A stretch of DNA of 18,621 nucleotides from Candidatus Wildermuthbacteria bacterium (GTDB lineage: Bacteria > Patescibacteriota > Minisyncoccia > Minisyncoccales > UBA10102), in assembly GCA_016177245.1 (NCBI GenBank), contig JACOVR010000020.1, positions 1-18,621 on the forward strand. Direction: 5' to 3'. The notes beneath the pieces were generated by a model. It was given only the letters and a program-made list of their open reading frames with translations, ran no database searches and was not told where the DNA came from. The position numbers and the translations under genes are program-made. Shown in pieces: positions 1 through 6,694 of this stretch (position 1 is the stretch's first letter; the number at the start of each line of letters is the position of its first letter).

Positions 1-911
1 ATGCGAGACATCGCATCATTTCCAGAATTATTTTCTCCAACGCGCCCCAGAAGAGTGCGGAATTCGTATCGCTCAAGAAGTTCGCGCGCCTTGGCAGTGT
101 TCAACCCGCTCCACGAAACGTTCGAAATTGAGAAATCAATGGGCGCGTTCCGGTCGAGTGTTGCAAGGTCGCGGCTCAACAATGCCTGGTCTTTGTATTG
201 CACAAGGAGTGCTTGTGTTCTCGGTTTTATTTCCTTGAGCGCTTCCGATTCGTATAGGTTCTCCATCGACTGGAACCTTGAGAGAAGGTCGATTGCGGTT
301 TTATCTCCTATGCCCGTGACGCCGGGGATATTGTCTGAAGGATCGCCCCGCAGGCCCTTGTAGTCGCGAAGTTGTTCTGGCAAAAGACCGCCGAATCGTT
401 TTTGCACGGCTGCGGTATCGTAGAGCACCGTGTCTTGGAGGCCTTTGCGCATGGTGAATACTTTTGTTTTGTCATCCACGAGCTGAAGCGTATCCATGTC
501 GCCAGATACAATAATCGTTTCCAGCGGGGGATGCGCCTGTTTTTGCGGAGCGATCCTTGCGATGGTGGCTATGAGATCATCTGCCTCAAGGCCCTGCTGT
601 TCAAACGCAGGCACCCCGAACGCAGCGAGCGCTTCCTTTACCAAGGGGATTTGATCATATAGTTCATTGGGCGCTTTTGCCCGTTTTGCCTTGTAGGCGG
701 CGAATTGCCTGCCTCTTTTGGTTGGACCGGGCGCGTCAAAACACGCCGCAATGTAGTCGGGCTTGAATTCTTTGATCACCTTGAAAAACACGAGCAAGAA
801 TCCGTAGAGCGCGTTCACCATTTGGCCTTTTGCGGTCGTGAGTTCTGGCAACGCGTGAAATGCCCGGTGAATGAGCGAGTTTGCATCGATGATGATAAGG
901 CGTTTTTTCAT
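1..911 (-). CDS. polA: DNA polymerase I, N-terminal 5'-3' exonuclease part (cut by window edge)
   Basis: This is the first 303 codons of a reading frame that leaves the window at base 1 without a stop. It encodes the FEN-like 5'-3' nuclease domain that removes RNA primers and flaps in replication and repair. Visible hallmarks are the N-terminal LIIIDAN metal-binding strand, FDAPGPTKR followed by YKAKR, LEADDLIAT, IVSGDMDTLQL, and the helix-hairpin-helix region LRGDPSDNIPGVTGIGDKTA. These are the ordered acidic motifs of the PolA nuclease family. Whether a proofreading and polymerase domain follows cannot be seen; a stand-alone nuclease of about 300 aa would be expected to end about here, and no stop is present, so full Pol I is more likely. 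The ATG overlaps the tsaE stop (ATGA), so the two genes are probably translationally coupled. Confidence 0.93.
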   Translation of the reverse strand, partial: MKKRLIIIDANSLIHRAFHALPELTTAKGQMVNALYGFLLVFFKVIKEFKPDYIAACFDAPGPTKRGRQFAAYKAKRAKAPNELYDQIPLVKEALAAFGVPAFEQQGLEADDLIATIARIAPQKQAHPPLETIIVSGDMDTLQLVDDKTKVFTMRKGLQDTVLYDTAAVQKRFGGLLPEQLRDYKGLRGDPSDNIPGVTGIGDKTAIDLLSRFQSMENLYESEALKEIKPRTQALLVQYKDQALLSRDLATLDRNAPIDFSISNVSWSGLNTAKARELLERYEFRTLLGRVGENNSGNDAMSR

Positions 912-1354
912 GAAATTTGCAAAGTTCTCTTGGTAAGGCCCTGCGTTTGGAAATGAATAAAAATGGTTTTTCGCGGGAGGATAGATTTGATGCGGTCGGC
1001 CCACTCGACGAGCACGATGTTGCGAGGATCTGCAATGATTTTTTCCCAGCCAAGCGCCAAGAGTTCTTTGGGGTTTTTCAACCGATAGCAGTCAGCGTGG
1101 ATATAGGTCCTATCGGACCGATAAGTCCTGTAGGTCTTATAAATTACGAATGTTGGGCTTGCGATTTTTTCTTTGACGCCCAGGCCCTTGGCGAATCCTT
1201 GCGCAAACGTTGTTTTCCCCGAACCCAACTCGCCCACCAACCCAACCACGGCTGCATGCCGAAGGGGTTTTTGCCTAAGAATGCTTTGCGCAAGCAACGA
1301 TGCGGAGGTTTTTGTGGCGCGGGGATAAGAAGAAAAAAACGTTGACTTTTTCAT
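908..1354 (-). CDS. tsaE: tRNA threonylcarbamoyladenosine biosynthesis ATPase TsaE
   Basis: TsaE is the small ATPase that works with TsaB and TsaD to make the universal t6A37 modification of ANN-decoding tRNAs. The 148-aa length is normal for the family. The P-loop GELGSGKTTF is at residues 41-50, then SPTFVIY (66-72), HADCYRL (86-92) and VLVEWADRI (114-122), the usual TsaE order. Between SPTFVIY and HADCYRL, where TsaE normally has a short loop, lies a Tyr/Arg/Thr-rich insertion (about residues 72-84) encoded by four 9-nt tandem repeats. The gene is first in a tsaE-polA pair (4-bp overlap) and is divergent from the 175-aa gene across a 27-bp gap. No convincing promoter of its own was found. 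Confidence 0.93.
   Translation of the reverse strand: MKKSTFFSSYPRATKTSASLLAQSILRQKPLRHAAVVGLVGELGSGKTTFAQGFAKGLGVKEKIASPTFVIYKTYRTYRSDRTYIHADCYRLKNPKELLALGWEKIIADPRNIVLVEWADRIKSILPRKTIFIHFQTQGLTKRTLQIS
1106..1141 (-). repeat. Four tandem 9-mers inserted in frame in tsaE
   Basis: Read on the minus strand, the units are TATAAGACC, TACAGGACT, TATCGGTCC and GATAGGACC, followed by a further TAT. They encode YKT-YRT-YRS-DRT-Y in a surface loop. The block also has partly inverted character (GGTCC/GGACC). Four copies of a short degenerate unit is the same design as the ends of the two mobile units near the right edge and the array at the end of yidC. Confidence 0.7.
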
Positions 1355-1370
1355 GGATGCTGGCTAGAGT
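1342..1370 (+). promoter_or_regulatory. Sigma70-type promoter for the 175-aa gene
   Basis: TTGACT (1342-1347) and TAGAGT (1365-1370) are separated by 17 bp. The ATG at 1382 begins 11 nt after the -10 box, giving a leader of only a few nucleotides; no Shine-Dalgarno sequence is visible. The -35 box lies inside the first codons of the divergent tsaE. Confidence 0.5.
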
Positions 1371-1381
1371 AGAATAATTTC

Positions 1382-1909
1382 ATGGAAAAGGTGTTCATTG
1401 TTGCGCTCAAGGGGCTTGCCCCAAAAATTTCTCGGGTTTCGTATGAAAAGGATGAGAAAGATGTCAAGCTCTATTTTACGTTGCGCAACGGCGAGATTGC
1501 GCCCGAAAATCTTTTGATTGAGCCGGCAATGCTTCCTGCTCCCCTCATTGTAGAGAATGGGGGGCCCGAACACAAACTTGCAAAAAAAATTGCCGAGGCG
1601 GGGCAGTACCTCCCCACCTCAAGGATTTTTGTTGTATTTTTAGAAAAAAAGATTTTCCAGGAATGCGGCGCTACAGAAAAAATGGTCCCTGCGGCACTCA
1701 AAAAACTTCGGACGCCCGACTCCTCCATGCTCGCAATGATTGAAAGAAACGATGGGAATACAAAGGGAATCCTCTGGAGCAGCCAAAAAGATCTGCGAGA
1801 AAAAATGCTGTGGTATGGAAAGGGGAAAGAAAAAGGGAACTGGGTGGTTTTTGAAGTTCCCCGCCAGCACCTGCAAGATGCAAAAAATAAAATCCTGGCC
1901 TTGCTCTAA
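1382..1909 (+). CDS. Unrecognised 175-aa protein upstream of pilus ATPase gene
   Basis: I do not recognise this protein. It has no signal peptide, no transmembrane segment and no obvious catalytic motif. It reads as a mixed alpha/beta soluble protein: a beta-rich start (residues about 1-50, with LYFTLRNGEIAPENLL), a middle part containing ENGGPEHKLAKKIAEAGQYL and IFVVFLEKKIF, and a C-terminal part with KGNWVVFEVPRQHLQDAKNKIL. Codon use matches the neighbours and nothing competes in other frames. It is followed after 5 nt by the PilB/GspE-like gene, so the two are almost certainly one transcript, and a role linked to that ATPase or its pilus is a guess from position only. The start is fixed by the promoter just upstream; the message is probably near-leaderless. 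Confidence 0.8.
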   Translation: MEKVFIVALKGLAPKISRVSYEKDEKDVKLYFTLRNGEIAPENLLIEPAMLPAPLIVENGGPEHKLAKKIAEAGQYLPTSRIFVVFLEKKIFQECGATEKMVPAALKKLRTPDSSMLAMIERNDGNTKGILWSSQKDLREKMLWYGKGKEKGNWVVFEVPRQHLQDAKNKILALL

Positions 1910-1914
1910 CCTGC

Positions 1915-3123
1915 ATGCGGCTGGAATTCAAAACAGAAGGGGATACAAGTCAAACGCTTCAAAATCTTCTGGACCGCGCAGTGGCCCTTGGGGTTTCTGA
2001 CATCCACGGGGAGGCGCTCGAAGGCGGGGCAAAGATTCGTTTTCGAATCGATGGGCTTTTGCACGACGCGGGCATGCTTCCCCCGGAGTTGTATGGCCAG
2101 CTTCTCAGCCGCATAAAACTCCTTGCCGGAATCAAGCTCAATGTGGCAGATCGGCCCCAGGATGGAAGTTTTTCGGTGCAGGTTGCCGGGAATGAAATAG
2201 AAATACGGGTTTCCACGCTTCCCTCTGAATACGGGGAAACAGTGGTGTTGCGGCTCCTCAATCCCAAGTCGCTCATTGGGTTTGAGCAACTGGGGTTGAG
2301 AGCGGATTTGCTTTCGCTTTTTCAAAAAGAAATCCGCAAGCCCAACGGCATGATCGTGGTGACCGGCCCCACGGGGTCGGGGAAAACCACCACGCTCTAC
2401 GCATTTGTGCTGCAGGTCAAAAAACCAGAACTCAAAATCATCACCATTGAAGACCCCATTGAGTACCATCTGGAAGGAATTTCTCAAACCCAAGTGAATG
2501 AATCAAGGGGGTACACGTTTGCTTCGGGCCTGAGGGCGATTGTGCGCCAAGACCCCGATATTATTTTGGTAGGAGAAATCCGCGACGAGGAAACCGCGGA
2601 CATTGCGCTCCAGGCATCGCTCACCGGACATCTCGTGTTTTCCACGCTCCACACGAATGATGCAGCAGGAAGCGTTGCGCGATTTGTGGCGCTTGAGGCA
2701 AAAGCAGCAACCGTTGCTTCTGCCGTGAACCTCATCATTGCTCAGCGACTCCTTCGGAAGATATGTAAAAAGTGTGCGACAATGGGAGAGGCAAGCAGTC
2801 AGGAAAAAGAGAAGATTCAAAAAGCCCTCGCAGTCGTGCCAGCCAAACTCCGGCCAAAAGTTCCGCCGGCACTGAAAATCCCCAGGGCAGCAGGATGCCC
2901 CCAATGCAACGATACGGGCTACAGGGGAAGGGTGGGGATTTTTGAAGCGATCGAGATCGATGATGAAACAGAAGAGTTTATCATACCCAATCCTTCCTTG
3001 TCTGCGCTAAGAAATTTTGCCATAAAGAAAGGGATGGTGCCAATGTTTCAAGATGGAATACTGAAGGTGTTGGAAGGAGTGACCACGCTTGAGGAGCTGG
3101 AGCGCGTGAGCGCAGAAACATAA
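1915..3123 (+). CDS. Type IV pilus / type II secretion assembly ATPase (PilB/GspE family)
   Basis: This cytoplasmic hexameric ATPase should power pilin polymerisation at the inner face of the membrane. The 402 residues cover the N2-like domain (SDIHGEA in place of the usual SDIHIEP, 28-34), Walker A GPTGSGKTTT (151-160), Asp box IITIEDPIEYHLEG (175-188), Walker B DPDIILVGEIRDEET with catalytic Glu221, His box TGHLVFSTLHTND (238-249), and a tetracysteine zinc site (C284, C287, C328, C331). The N-terminal about 150-aa GSPII_E N1 domain of typical PilB (about 560 aa) is missing, so this is a short form. PilT is less likely because PilT lacks the tetracysteine motif. No pilC, pilM-O or pilin genes are adjacent. 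It lies 5 nt after the 175-aa gene. Its stop codon is overlapped by the 3' end of the minus-strand RNA. Confidence 0.9.
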   Translation: MRLEFKTEGDTSQTLQNLLDRAVALGVSDIHGEALEGGAKIRFRIDGLLHDAGMLPPELYGQLLSRIKLLAGIKLNVADRPQDGSFSVQVAGNEIEIRVSTLPSEYGETVVLRLLNPKSLIGFEQLGLRADLLSLFQKEIRKPNGMIVVTGPTGSGKTTTLYAFVLQVKKPELKIITIEDPIEYHLEGISQTQVNESRGYTFASGLRAIVRQDPDIILVGEIRDEETADIALQASLTGHLVFSTLHTNDAAGSVARFVALEAKAATVASAVNLIIAQRLLRKICKKCATMGEASSQEKEKIQKALAVVPAKLRPKVPPALKIPRAAGCPQCNDTGYRGRVGIFEAIEIDDETEEFIIPNPSLSALRNFAIKKGMVPMFQDGILKVLEGVTTLEELERVSAET

Positions 3124-3255
3124 AAGAGCCCTTGGCTGGGGACCAATTTGGTTTAGACAACGCAAATTTGAGATTACTTCGGGGCATAGCTCAGCACCAC
3201 CTGTGCTACCCTCCAAAAGATAACCCCTAGAGGTCCCCAGCCAAGGGCTCAGAGA
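3122..3255 (-). ncRNA. Candidate small structured RNA, 6S-like architecture
   Basis: A perfect 19-bp inverted repeat (3126-3144 with 3232-3250, starting GAGCCCTTGG) closes about 87 nt. Inside, on the minus strand, are an irregular hairpin (GGGTAGCAC loop AGGTG with GTGCT, then GCTA and CCC) and a smaller AATTTG/CAAATT hairpin on the 3' side (3145-3150 with 3163-3168). The closing stem is followed directly by TTTT (3125-3122), like an intrinsic terminator, and is preceded by a perfect consensus promoter. A long closing stem, open centre, apical irregular hairpin and a small 3'-side hairpin resemble 6S RNA, which sequesters sigma70 RNA polymerase, but at about 130 nt it is short and I cannot assign the family. 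No SRP RNA core (GGAA tetraloop with AGCAG) is present. The exact 5' end is uncertain (3250-3257). Confidence 0.6.
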
Positions 3256-3261
3256 ATACTT

Positions 3262-3290
3262 ATTATAAATCACAATAAAATGTTTGTCAA
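3262..3290 (-). promoter_or_regulatory. Perfect consensus promoter for the small RNA
   Basis: On the minus strand TTGACA (3290-3285) and TATAAT (3267-3262) are separated by exactly 17 bp. It points away from ruvB and into the structured region, where no protein-coding frame exists on that strand. The -35 box lies within the first codons of ruvB (ATG at 3280), so sRNA initiation may interfere with ruvB transcription. Confidence 0.8.
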
Positions 3291-4260
3291 GAGTCCGCCG
3301 CAGACAACGCTTGAGGAAGAAAAACTCGAGGCAACCTTGAGGCCAGCAAGCTGGTCTGACTACATTGGCCAAGAAAACGTAAAGGGCAACCTGAAAATTA
3401 TCATTGAGGCGGCAGGCAAGCGCCAAGAGGCGTTGGAGCACCTTCTCTTTTACGGAAATTCCGGCCTTGGAAAAACTTCTCTTGCCAATGTTGTTGCAAA
3501 CGAAATGGGAGCGCACATCAAGCGCACAACAGGACCCGCGCTGGAAAAGGCGGGGGATGTTGCGTCGCTCCTCACCAACCTTGAAGAAAAAGAGGTCCTT
3601 TTCATTGATGAAATCCATCGAATCAGCAAGGCGGCAGTGGAAACGCTCTACTCTGCAATGGAAGATTTCAAGCTGCATCTGGTATTGGGAAGGGGGCCCA
3701 TGGCAAGAACAATGGAGCTCAATCTTCCCCACTTCACGCTCATTGGCGCCACCACGAGAATCGGCCTTTTGCCATCTCCCTTCCGCAACAGGTTTGGCGC
3801 GGTATTTCAACTGGGGTTCTATACGGCGGGAGATATCGAACACATTGTTCAGCGATCTTCCAAAATTCTTGGCGTAGAGGCTGAACACGATGCAGTGGAG
3901 TTGATTGCTGCCCGGTCGCGCTTCACTCCGCGCGTCGCAAACCGCCTCTTAAAAAGAGTGCGGGACTATGCGACGGTCGAGGCCGATGGACTTGTGTCAA
4001 AAGAAATCGCGGAAACTGCCCTACAATTTCTCGGAGTAGATGAGCTGGGCCTGGAAGAAAGCGACCGAAGAATACTGCAAGCCCTTATTCACAGATTTGC
4101 CGGGGGGCCGGTTGGGATCGAGGCATTGGCAGCCGCGGTTGGAGAAGACGAGGAAACGCTTCTTGACATGTATGAACCGTTCCTGATGCAATTAGGATTT
4201 GTGGAGCGCACTCCGCGCGGAAGAATAGCGACAAGACGCGCGTATCAACATCTCAAGTAA
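3280..4260 (+). CDS. ruvB: Holliday junction branch migration ATPase RuvB
   Basis: RuvB forms hexameric AAA+ rings that, with RuvA, pull DNA through Holliday junctions. The 326-aa length and order are typical: ASWSDYIGQENVKGNL near residues 23-38, Walker A GNSGLGKTS, TTGPALEKAGDVASLL, Walker B VLFIDEIHR, sensor LIGATTRIG, LPSPFRNRFG (arginine-finger region), and a C-terminal winged helix ending with RTPRGRIATRRAYQHL. The P-loop is GNSGLGKT where most RuvB have GPPGLGKT; the invariant G-x4-GKT pattern is kept. No Shine-Dalgarno or good plus-strand promoter is visible before ATG 3280, so it may be read from the upstream pilus gene. ruvA is not in the window. yebC follows after 9 nt. Confidence 0.96.
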   Translation: MFVKSPPQTTLEEEKLEATLRPASWSDYIGQENVKGNLKIIIEAAGKRQEALEHLLFYGNSGLGKTSLANVVANEMGAHIKRTTGPALEKAGDVASLLTNLEEKEVLFIDEIHRISKAAVETLYSAMEDFKLHLVLGRGPMARTMELNLPHFTLIGATTRIGLLPSPFRNRFGAVFQLGFYTAGDIEHIVQRSSKILGVEAEHDAVELIAARSRFTPRVANRLLKRVRDYATVEADGLVSKEIAETALQFLGVDELGLEESDRRILQALIHRFAGGPVGIEALAAAVGEDEETLLDMYEPFLMQLGFVERTPRGRIATRRAYQHLK

Positions 4261-4269
4261 AAAAATACC

Positions 4270-5025
4270 ATGTCGGGACACAGTCACGCAAGAACAATTA
4301 AACACAAGAAGGACGCTGCGGACGCGGCGCGCAGCAGCGTGTTTTCCAAAATGGCGCGGGAGATCACCGTTGCGGTGAGAGACGGCGGCGGAGACCCCGT
4401 AACGAACACGCAGTTACGAGCGGTGCTCGAACGGGCGCGCTCGTTCAACATGCCTTCCGCAAACATTGATCGAGCGATCGCGAGGGCAACGGGCGGAGAA
4501 GATGCCAGAAATCTTCAGGGGGTTCTGTTTGAGGCGTACGGGCCCGGAGACATTGCCCTGCTGATTTCGGGCATCACCGACAATAAAAACCGCACCGTGT
4601 CTGAATTGAAACAAATTCTCAACAGGTTCGGGGGCAAGCTCGTGGAAGGCGGGGCGGTGCAGTGGATGTTTGAACACAAAGGAGTTATCACAATAAATCC
4701 GAAGTCCGACCTGCCCGCCGGTCAGGCGGGAATTCGAAATCCGAAACAAAAAGAAGAGATGGAACTCAAGGCAATTGAATCTGGGGCAGACGACATGTAT
4801 TGGGGAGACGAGGAAACTCTCGAGGTGTACACCAAGCCCGCAGAGTTGGAACGGGTAAAAACAAAACTCCAAGAACAGGAGCTTGCCGTGGAGTCATCCG
4901 CATTAGAGTGGGTCCCAAAAGAAAATGTGGAGATTGCGCCGGATGCCAAAGAAGCGGCAGAGAAACTTTTCGAAGCGCTTGATGCGCACGACGACGTGCA
5001 AAACATCTACTCGAACCTTAAATGA
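4270..5025 (+). CDS. yebC: YebC/TACO1-family protein
   Basis: YebC/PmpR/TACO1 proteins bind DNA or ribosomes; recent work on the family supports a role in translation of proline-rich stretches, with older evidence for transcriptional regulation. The N-terminus MSGHSHARTIKHKK is the family signature, followed by FSKMAREITVAV, NTQLRAVLERARSFNMP, FEAYGPGDIALLI, DNKNRTVSELK and the C-terminal Asp/Glu-rich domain ending DVQNIYSNL. Length 251 aa is slightly above the usual about 240 because of an eight-residue insertion, DLPAGQAG, at 147-154, encoded by a palindromic repeat. The stop overlaps the ruvC start (ATGA). The ruvB-yebC-ruvC order is a rearranged version of the common yebC-ruvC-ruvA-ruvB cluster. 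Confidence 0.96.
   Translation: MSGHSHARTIKHKKDAADAARSSVFSKMAREITVAVRDGGGDPVTNTQLRAVLERARSFNMPSANIDRAIARATGGEDARNLQGVLFEAYGPGDIALLISGITDNKNRTVSELKQILNRFGGKLVEGGAVQWMFEHKGVITINPKSDLPAGQAGIRNPKQKEEMELKAIESGADDMYWGDEETLEVYTKPAELERVKTKLQEQELAVESSALEWVPKENVEIAPDAKEAAEKLFEALDAHDDVQNIYSNLK
4711..4730 (+). repeat. Palindromic repeat encoding LPAGQ, inserted in yebC
   Basis: The core pattern CTGCC-nnn-CGG-n-CAGG (4711-4726) contains a hairpin CCCGCC / GGCGGG with loop GGTCA. It is inserted in frame between the family-conserved segment VITINPK and IRNPKQKEE. The same core, in the same reading frame (LPxGQ), recurs in jag at 13313-13328. Confidence 0.7.
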
Positions 5026-5492
5026 TTATACTCGGCATCGACCCCGGAACCGCAATCACCGGCTTTGGTATTGTGCGCAAAGAATTGCGGGGCAAGCTTC
5101 AATGCGTCGAGTATGGAACCATTGAAACCCCGAAATCAAAAGCGGCTAGCCAGCGCCTGCTTTTGCTCCAGCGCGCGCTTTCTCGGGTTGTTTCTCGGCA
5201 CAGGCCTGCGGTGGCAGTGGTGGAACGTATGTTCTTTTTTAAGAATGCAAAAACGGCTTTGCCGGTGAGCGAGGCGAGGGGCGTGATCTTGGCAGAGCTT
5301 GCAAAAAAACGGGTGCGCATTATTGAGCTTACCCCGCTCGAGATGAAAGCTGCGATCACCGGCTACGGCCGCGCAGAAAAAAAACAGATGCAGCGCATGG
5401 TGCAAAAAACGTTGCGGCTCCAAGACCTCCCGCGGCCCGATGACGCCGCAGACGCGTTGGGGTTGGCGATCGCCGGATCGTTTTTAAATTAA
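5022..5492 (+). CDS. ruvC: Holliday junction resolvase RuvC
   Basis: RuvC is the dimeric RNase H-fold endonuclease that cuts Holliday junctions after RuvAB branch migration. The 156-residue protein has the full acidic active site: D7 in ILGIDPGT, E68 in VAVVERMFF, and D141 and D144 in RPDDAADALGLAI. The loop FFFKNAKTALPVSEARGVIL is also characteristic. The start is the ATG overlapping the yebC stop, and the N-terminus begins directly with the first beta-strand as expected. The 3' end overlaps the converging tyrS by 9 bp, leaving no space for a separate terminator. Confidence 0.96.
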   Translation: MIILGIDPGTAITGFGIVRKELRGKLQCVEYGTIETPKSKAASQRLLLLQRALSRVVSRHRPAVAVVERMFFFKNAKTALPVSEARGVILAELAKKRVRIIELTPLEMKAAITGYGRAEKKQMQRMVQKTLRLQDLPRPDDAADALGLAIAGSFLN

Positions 5493-6614
5493 TTGTAGAA
5501 ATCTTCTCTTGCCTACCTGCACCATTGCCTCTGTGCCCGGAGAAATAATTTTGGTTCCGTCGGTTTGAACCGCGCTATTGATTTTTACCCCTTTCTGCGA
5601 CACAAGGCGCCTTGCTTCTGATTTGGAGGAGGCGAGCTTTGCTGCAACCAATAGGTCAACAAGCGCTGTTTTCTTTGTGAGCGAATAGGAAGGAACTGTG
5701 CTTGGCGCCTGCTTTTTTTGGAATACCCTCACAAATTCTTTTTCTGCGCTTGCCGCAGCTTTCCTGCCGTGGTACAGAGCCACAATTTCTTTTGCGAGCG
5801 CGGCCTTGCGATCTCTCGGCGGGAGATTGGGAGGAGCACTGCTGGTGCACAGCTCAAAATACGTAGGGATAAGATTGTCTCGCAGGGTCATCAGCTTGCC
5901 ATACATTTCTTGCGGCGGATCGAGAAGGTTCACGGCATTCCCATACGTCTTGCTCATTTTCCTCCCGTCAAGGCCTGGCAACAAAGGCACGGTGAGCACA
6001 TATTTTTCTCTGTCGTGGTATATGTTCTGAAGTTTTCTTCCCACCAGCATATTAAACAATTGATCGGTGGCGCCGATTTCAAGGTCGACATCAAGGGCGA
6101 CCGAGTCGTATCCCTGCATCAGGGGGTACAAAAATTCATGGACCCATACCTCTCCCCCTTTTTTCATGCGCGCCTGAAACATGTCTCGTTCGACCAGTTG
6201 GGAAATGGTGAAGTGGGAGGCGAGCTTGAGAACCTCGGTAAGGGTGAGCTTGGAAAGCCACTCATTGTTGCGGCGAATTTTTGTTTTTGAAAAGTCCAAA
6301 ATCTTTGCTGTCTGTTCTTGATACCGTTCCGTGTTTTGTGAAACCTCCGCGGGGGAAAGGGGCTTGCGCTGTTCGTCGCGTCCCGAGGGGTCTCCGATCT
6401 GGGCGGTAAATGTGCCGAAAAGCAAAATGGTCTCGTGCCCCAAATCCTCAAACTCCTTGAGTTTTCGCAGGGCAATGGTATGCCCCAAGTGAAGATCGGG
6501 AGAGGTTGGGTCCACCCCAAGATACACTCGGATTTTCTTTTTTTTCAAAAGCGCTTCGAGCCCCTTTCGATCGGGGAGCACAGTTTCCACGCACCTTTGC
6601 AATATTTCTTTCAT
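5484..6614 (-). CDS. tyrS: Tyrosyl-tRNA synthetase
   Basis: This class I aminoacyl-tRNA synthetase charges tRNA-Tyr. The HIGH motif appears as HLGH (42-45) in YLGVDPTSPDLHLGH, the tyrosine pocket and dimer region as WVHEFLYPLMQGYD (157-170) and IGATDQLFN, and KMSKT is at 219-223. A C-terminal S4 RNA-binding domain spans about 315-376 (SSKSEARRLVSQKGVKIN). The sequence style matches the TyrZ-like (type 2) bacterial branch. It is slightly short at 376 aa, still within range. Transcribed alone on the minus strand, it converges on ruvC (9-bp overlap) and is divergent from the PaaX-like gene. The start is supported by a promoter whose -10 box ends 6 nt before the ATG, so the mRNA is probably leaderless. 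Confidence 0.97.
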   Translation of the reverse strand: MKEILQRCVETVLPDRKGLEALLKKKKIRVYLGVDPTSPDLHLGHTIALRKLKEFEDLGHETILLFGTFTAQIGDPSGRDEQRKPLSPAEVSQNTERYQEQTAKILDFSKTKIRRNNEWLSKLTLTEVLKLASHFTISQLVERDMFQARMKKGGEVWVHEFLYPLMQGYDSVALDVDLEIGATDQLFNMLVGRKLQNIYHDREKYVLTVPLLPGLDGRKMSKTYGNAVNLLDPPQEMYGKLMTLRDNLIPTYFELCTSSAPPNLPPRDRKAALAKEIVALYHGRKAAASAEKEFVRVFQKKQAPSTVPSYSLTKKTALVDLLVAAKLASSKSEARRLVSQKGVKINSAVQTDGTKIISPGTEAMVQVGKRRFLQLI

Positions 6615-6620
6615 CTTTTC

Positions 6621-6648
6621 ATTTTATCAGGCCCCCCCCATTTGTAAA
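6621..6648 (-). promoter_or_regulatory. tyrS promoter with G8 tract in spacer
   Basis: On the minus strand TTTACA (6648-6643) and TAAAAT (6626-6621) are separated by 16 bp, and half of the spacer is a run of eight Gs. Only 6 nt lie between the -10 box and the tyrS ATG at 6614. It is back-to-back with the PaaX-like promoter (10 bp between the two -35 boxes). Confidence 0.6.
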
Positions 6649-6657
6649 CCCACTACC

Positions 6658-6693
6658 TTTACATCAATAATTAACGGCCGTATAATATTGATG
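6658..6693 (+). promoter_or_regulatory. PaaX-like gene promoter with 32-bp palindromic operator
   Basis: TTTACA (6658-6663), 17 bp, TATAAT (6681-6686). A 32-bp near-palindrome occupies 6662-6693: arms CATCAATA and TATTGATG are perfect, the centre is ACGGCCGT, and 13 of 16 base pairs are symmetric. It covers the spacer, the -10 box and the predicted +1, so binding would block polymerase. The same site recurs at 7289-7320. Confidence 0.75.
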
Positions 6694-6694
6694 C

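Noticed and set aside
1906..2493. Minus-strand open frame of 195 codons opposite the pilus ATPase
   Set aside because: Shadow frame of a gene whose motifs are all intact; composition is atypical for a protein.
3181..3227. tRNA-like start GGGGCATAGCTCAG
   Set aside because: It resembles the 5' part of a tRNA-Ala, but there is no anticodon arm, no T-loop (GTTCGAnTC) and no acceptor pairing; the bases are better explained by the internal hairpin of the minus-strand RNA.
3126..3250. Rho-independent terminator on the plus strand or a small insertion element formed by the 19-bp inverted repeat
   Set aside because: On the plus strand the stem is followed by AGAGAATACT, not a T-run, and the loop is 87 nt. 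A transposon-like origin cannot be excluded, but the perfect promoter on the other strand makes an RNA gene more likely.
3007..3888. Long minus-strand open frame of 293 codons opposite pilB and ruvB
   Set aside because: It is a shadow of two well-conserved plus-strand genes and gives a low-complexity, Cys/Arg-rich product with no family resemblance.
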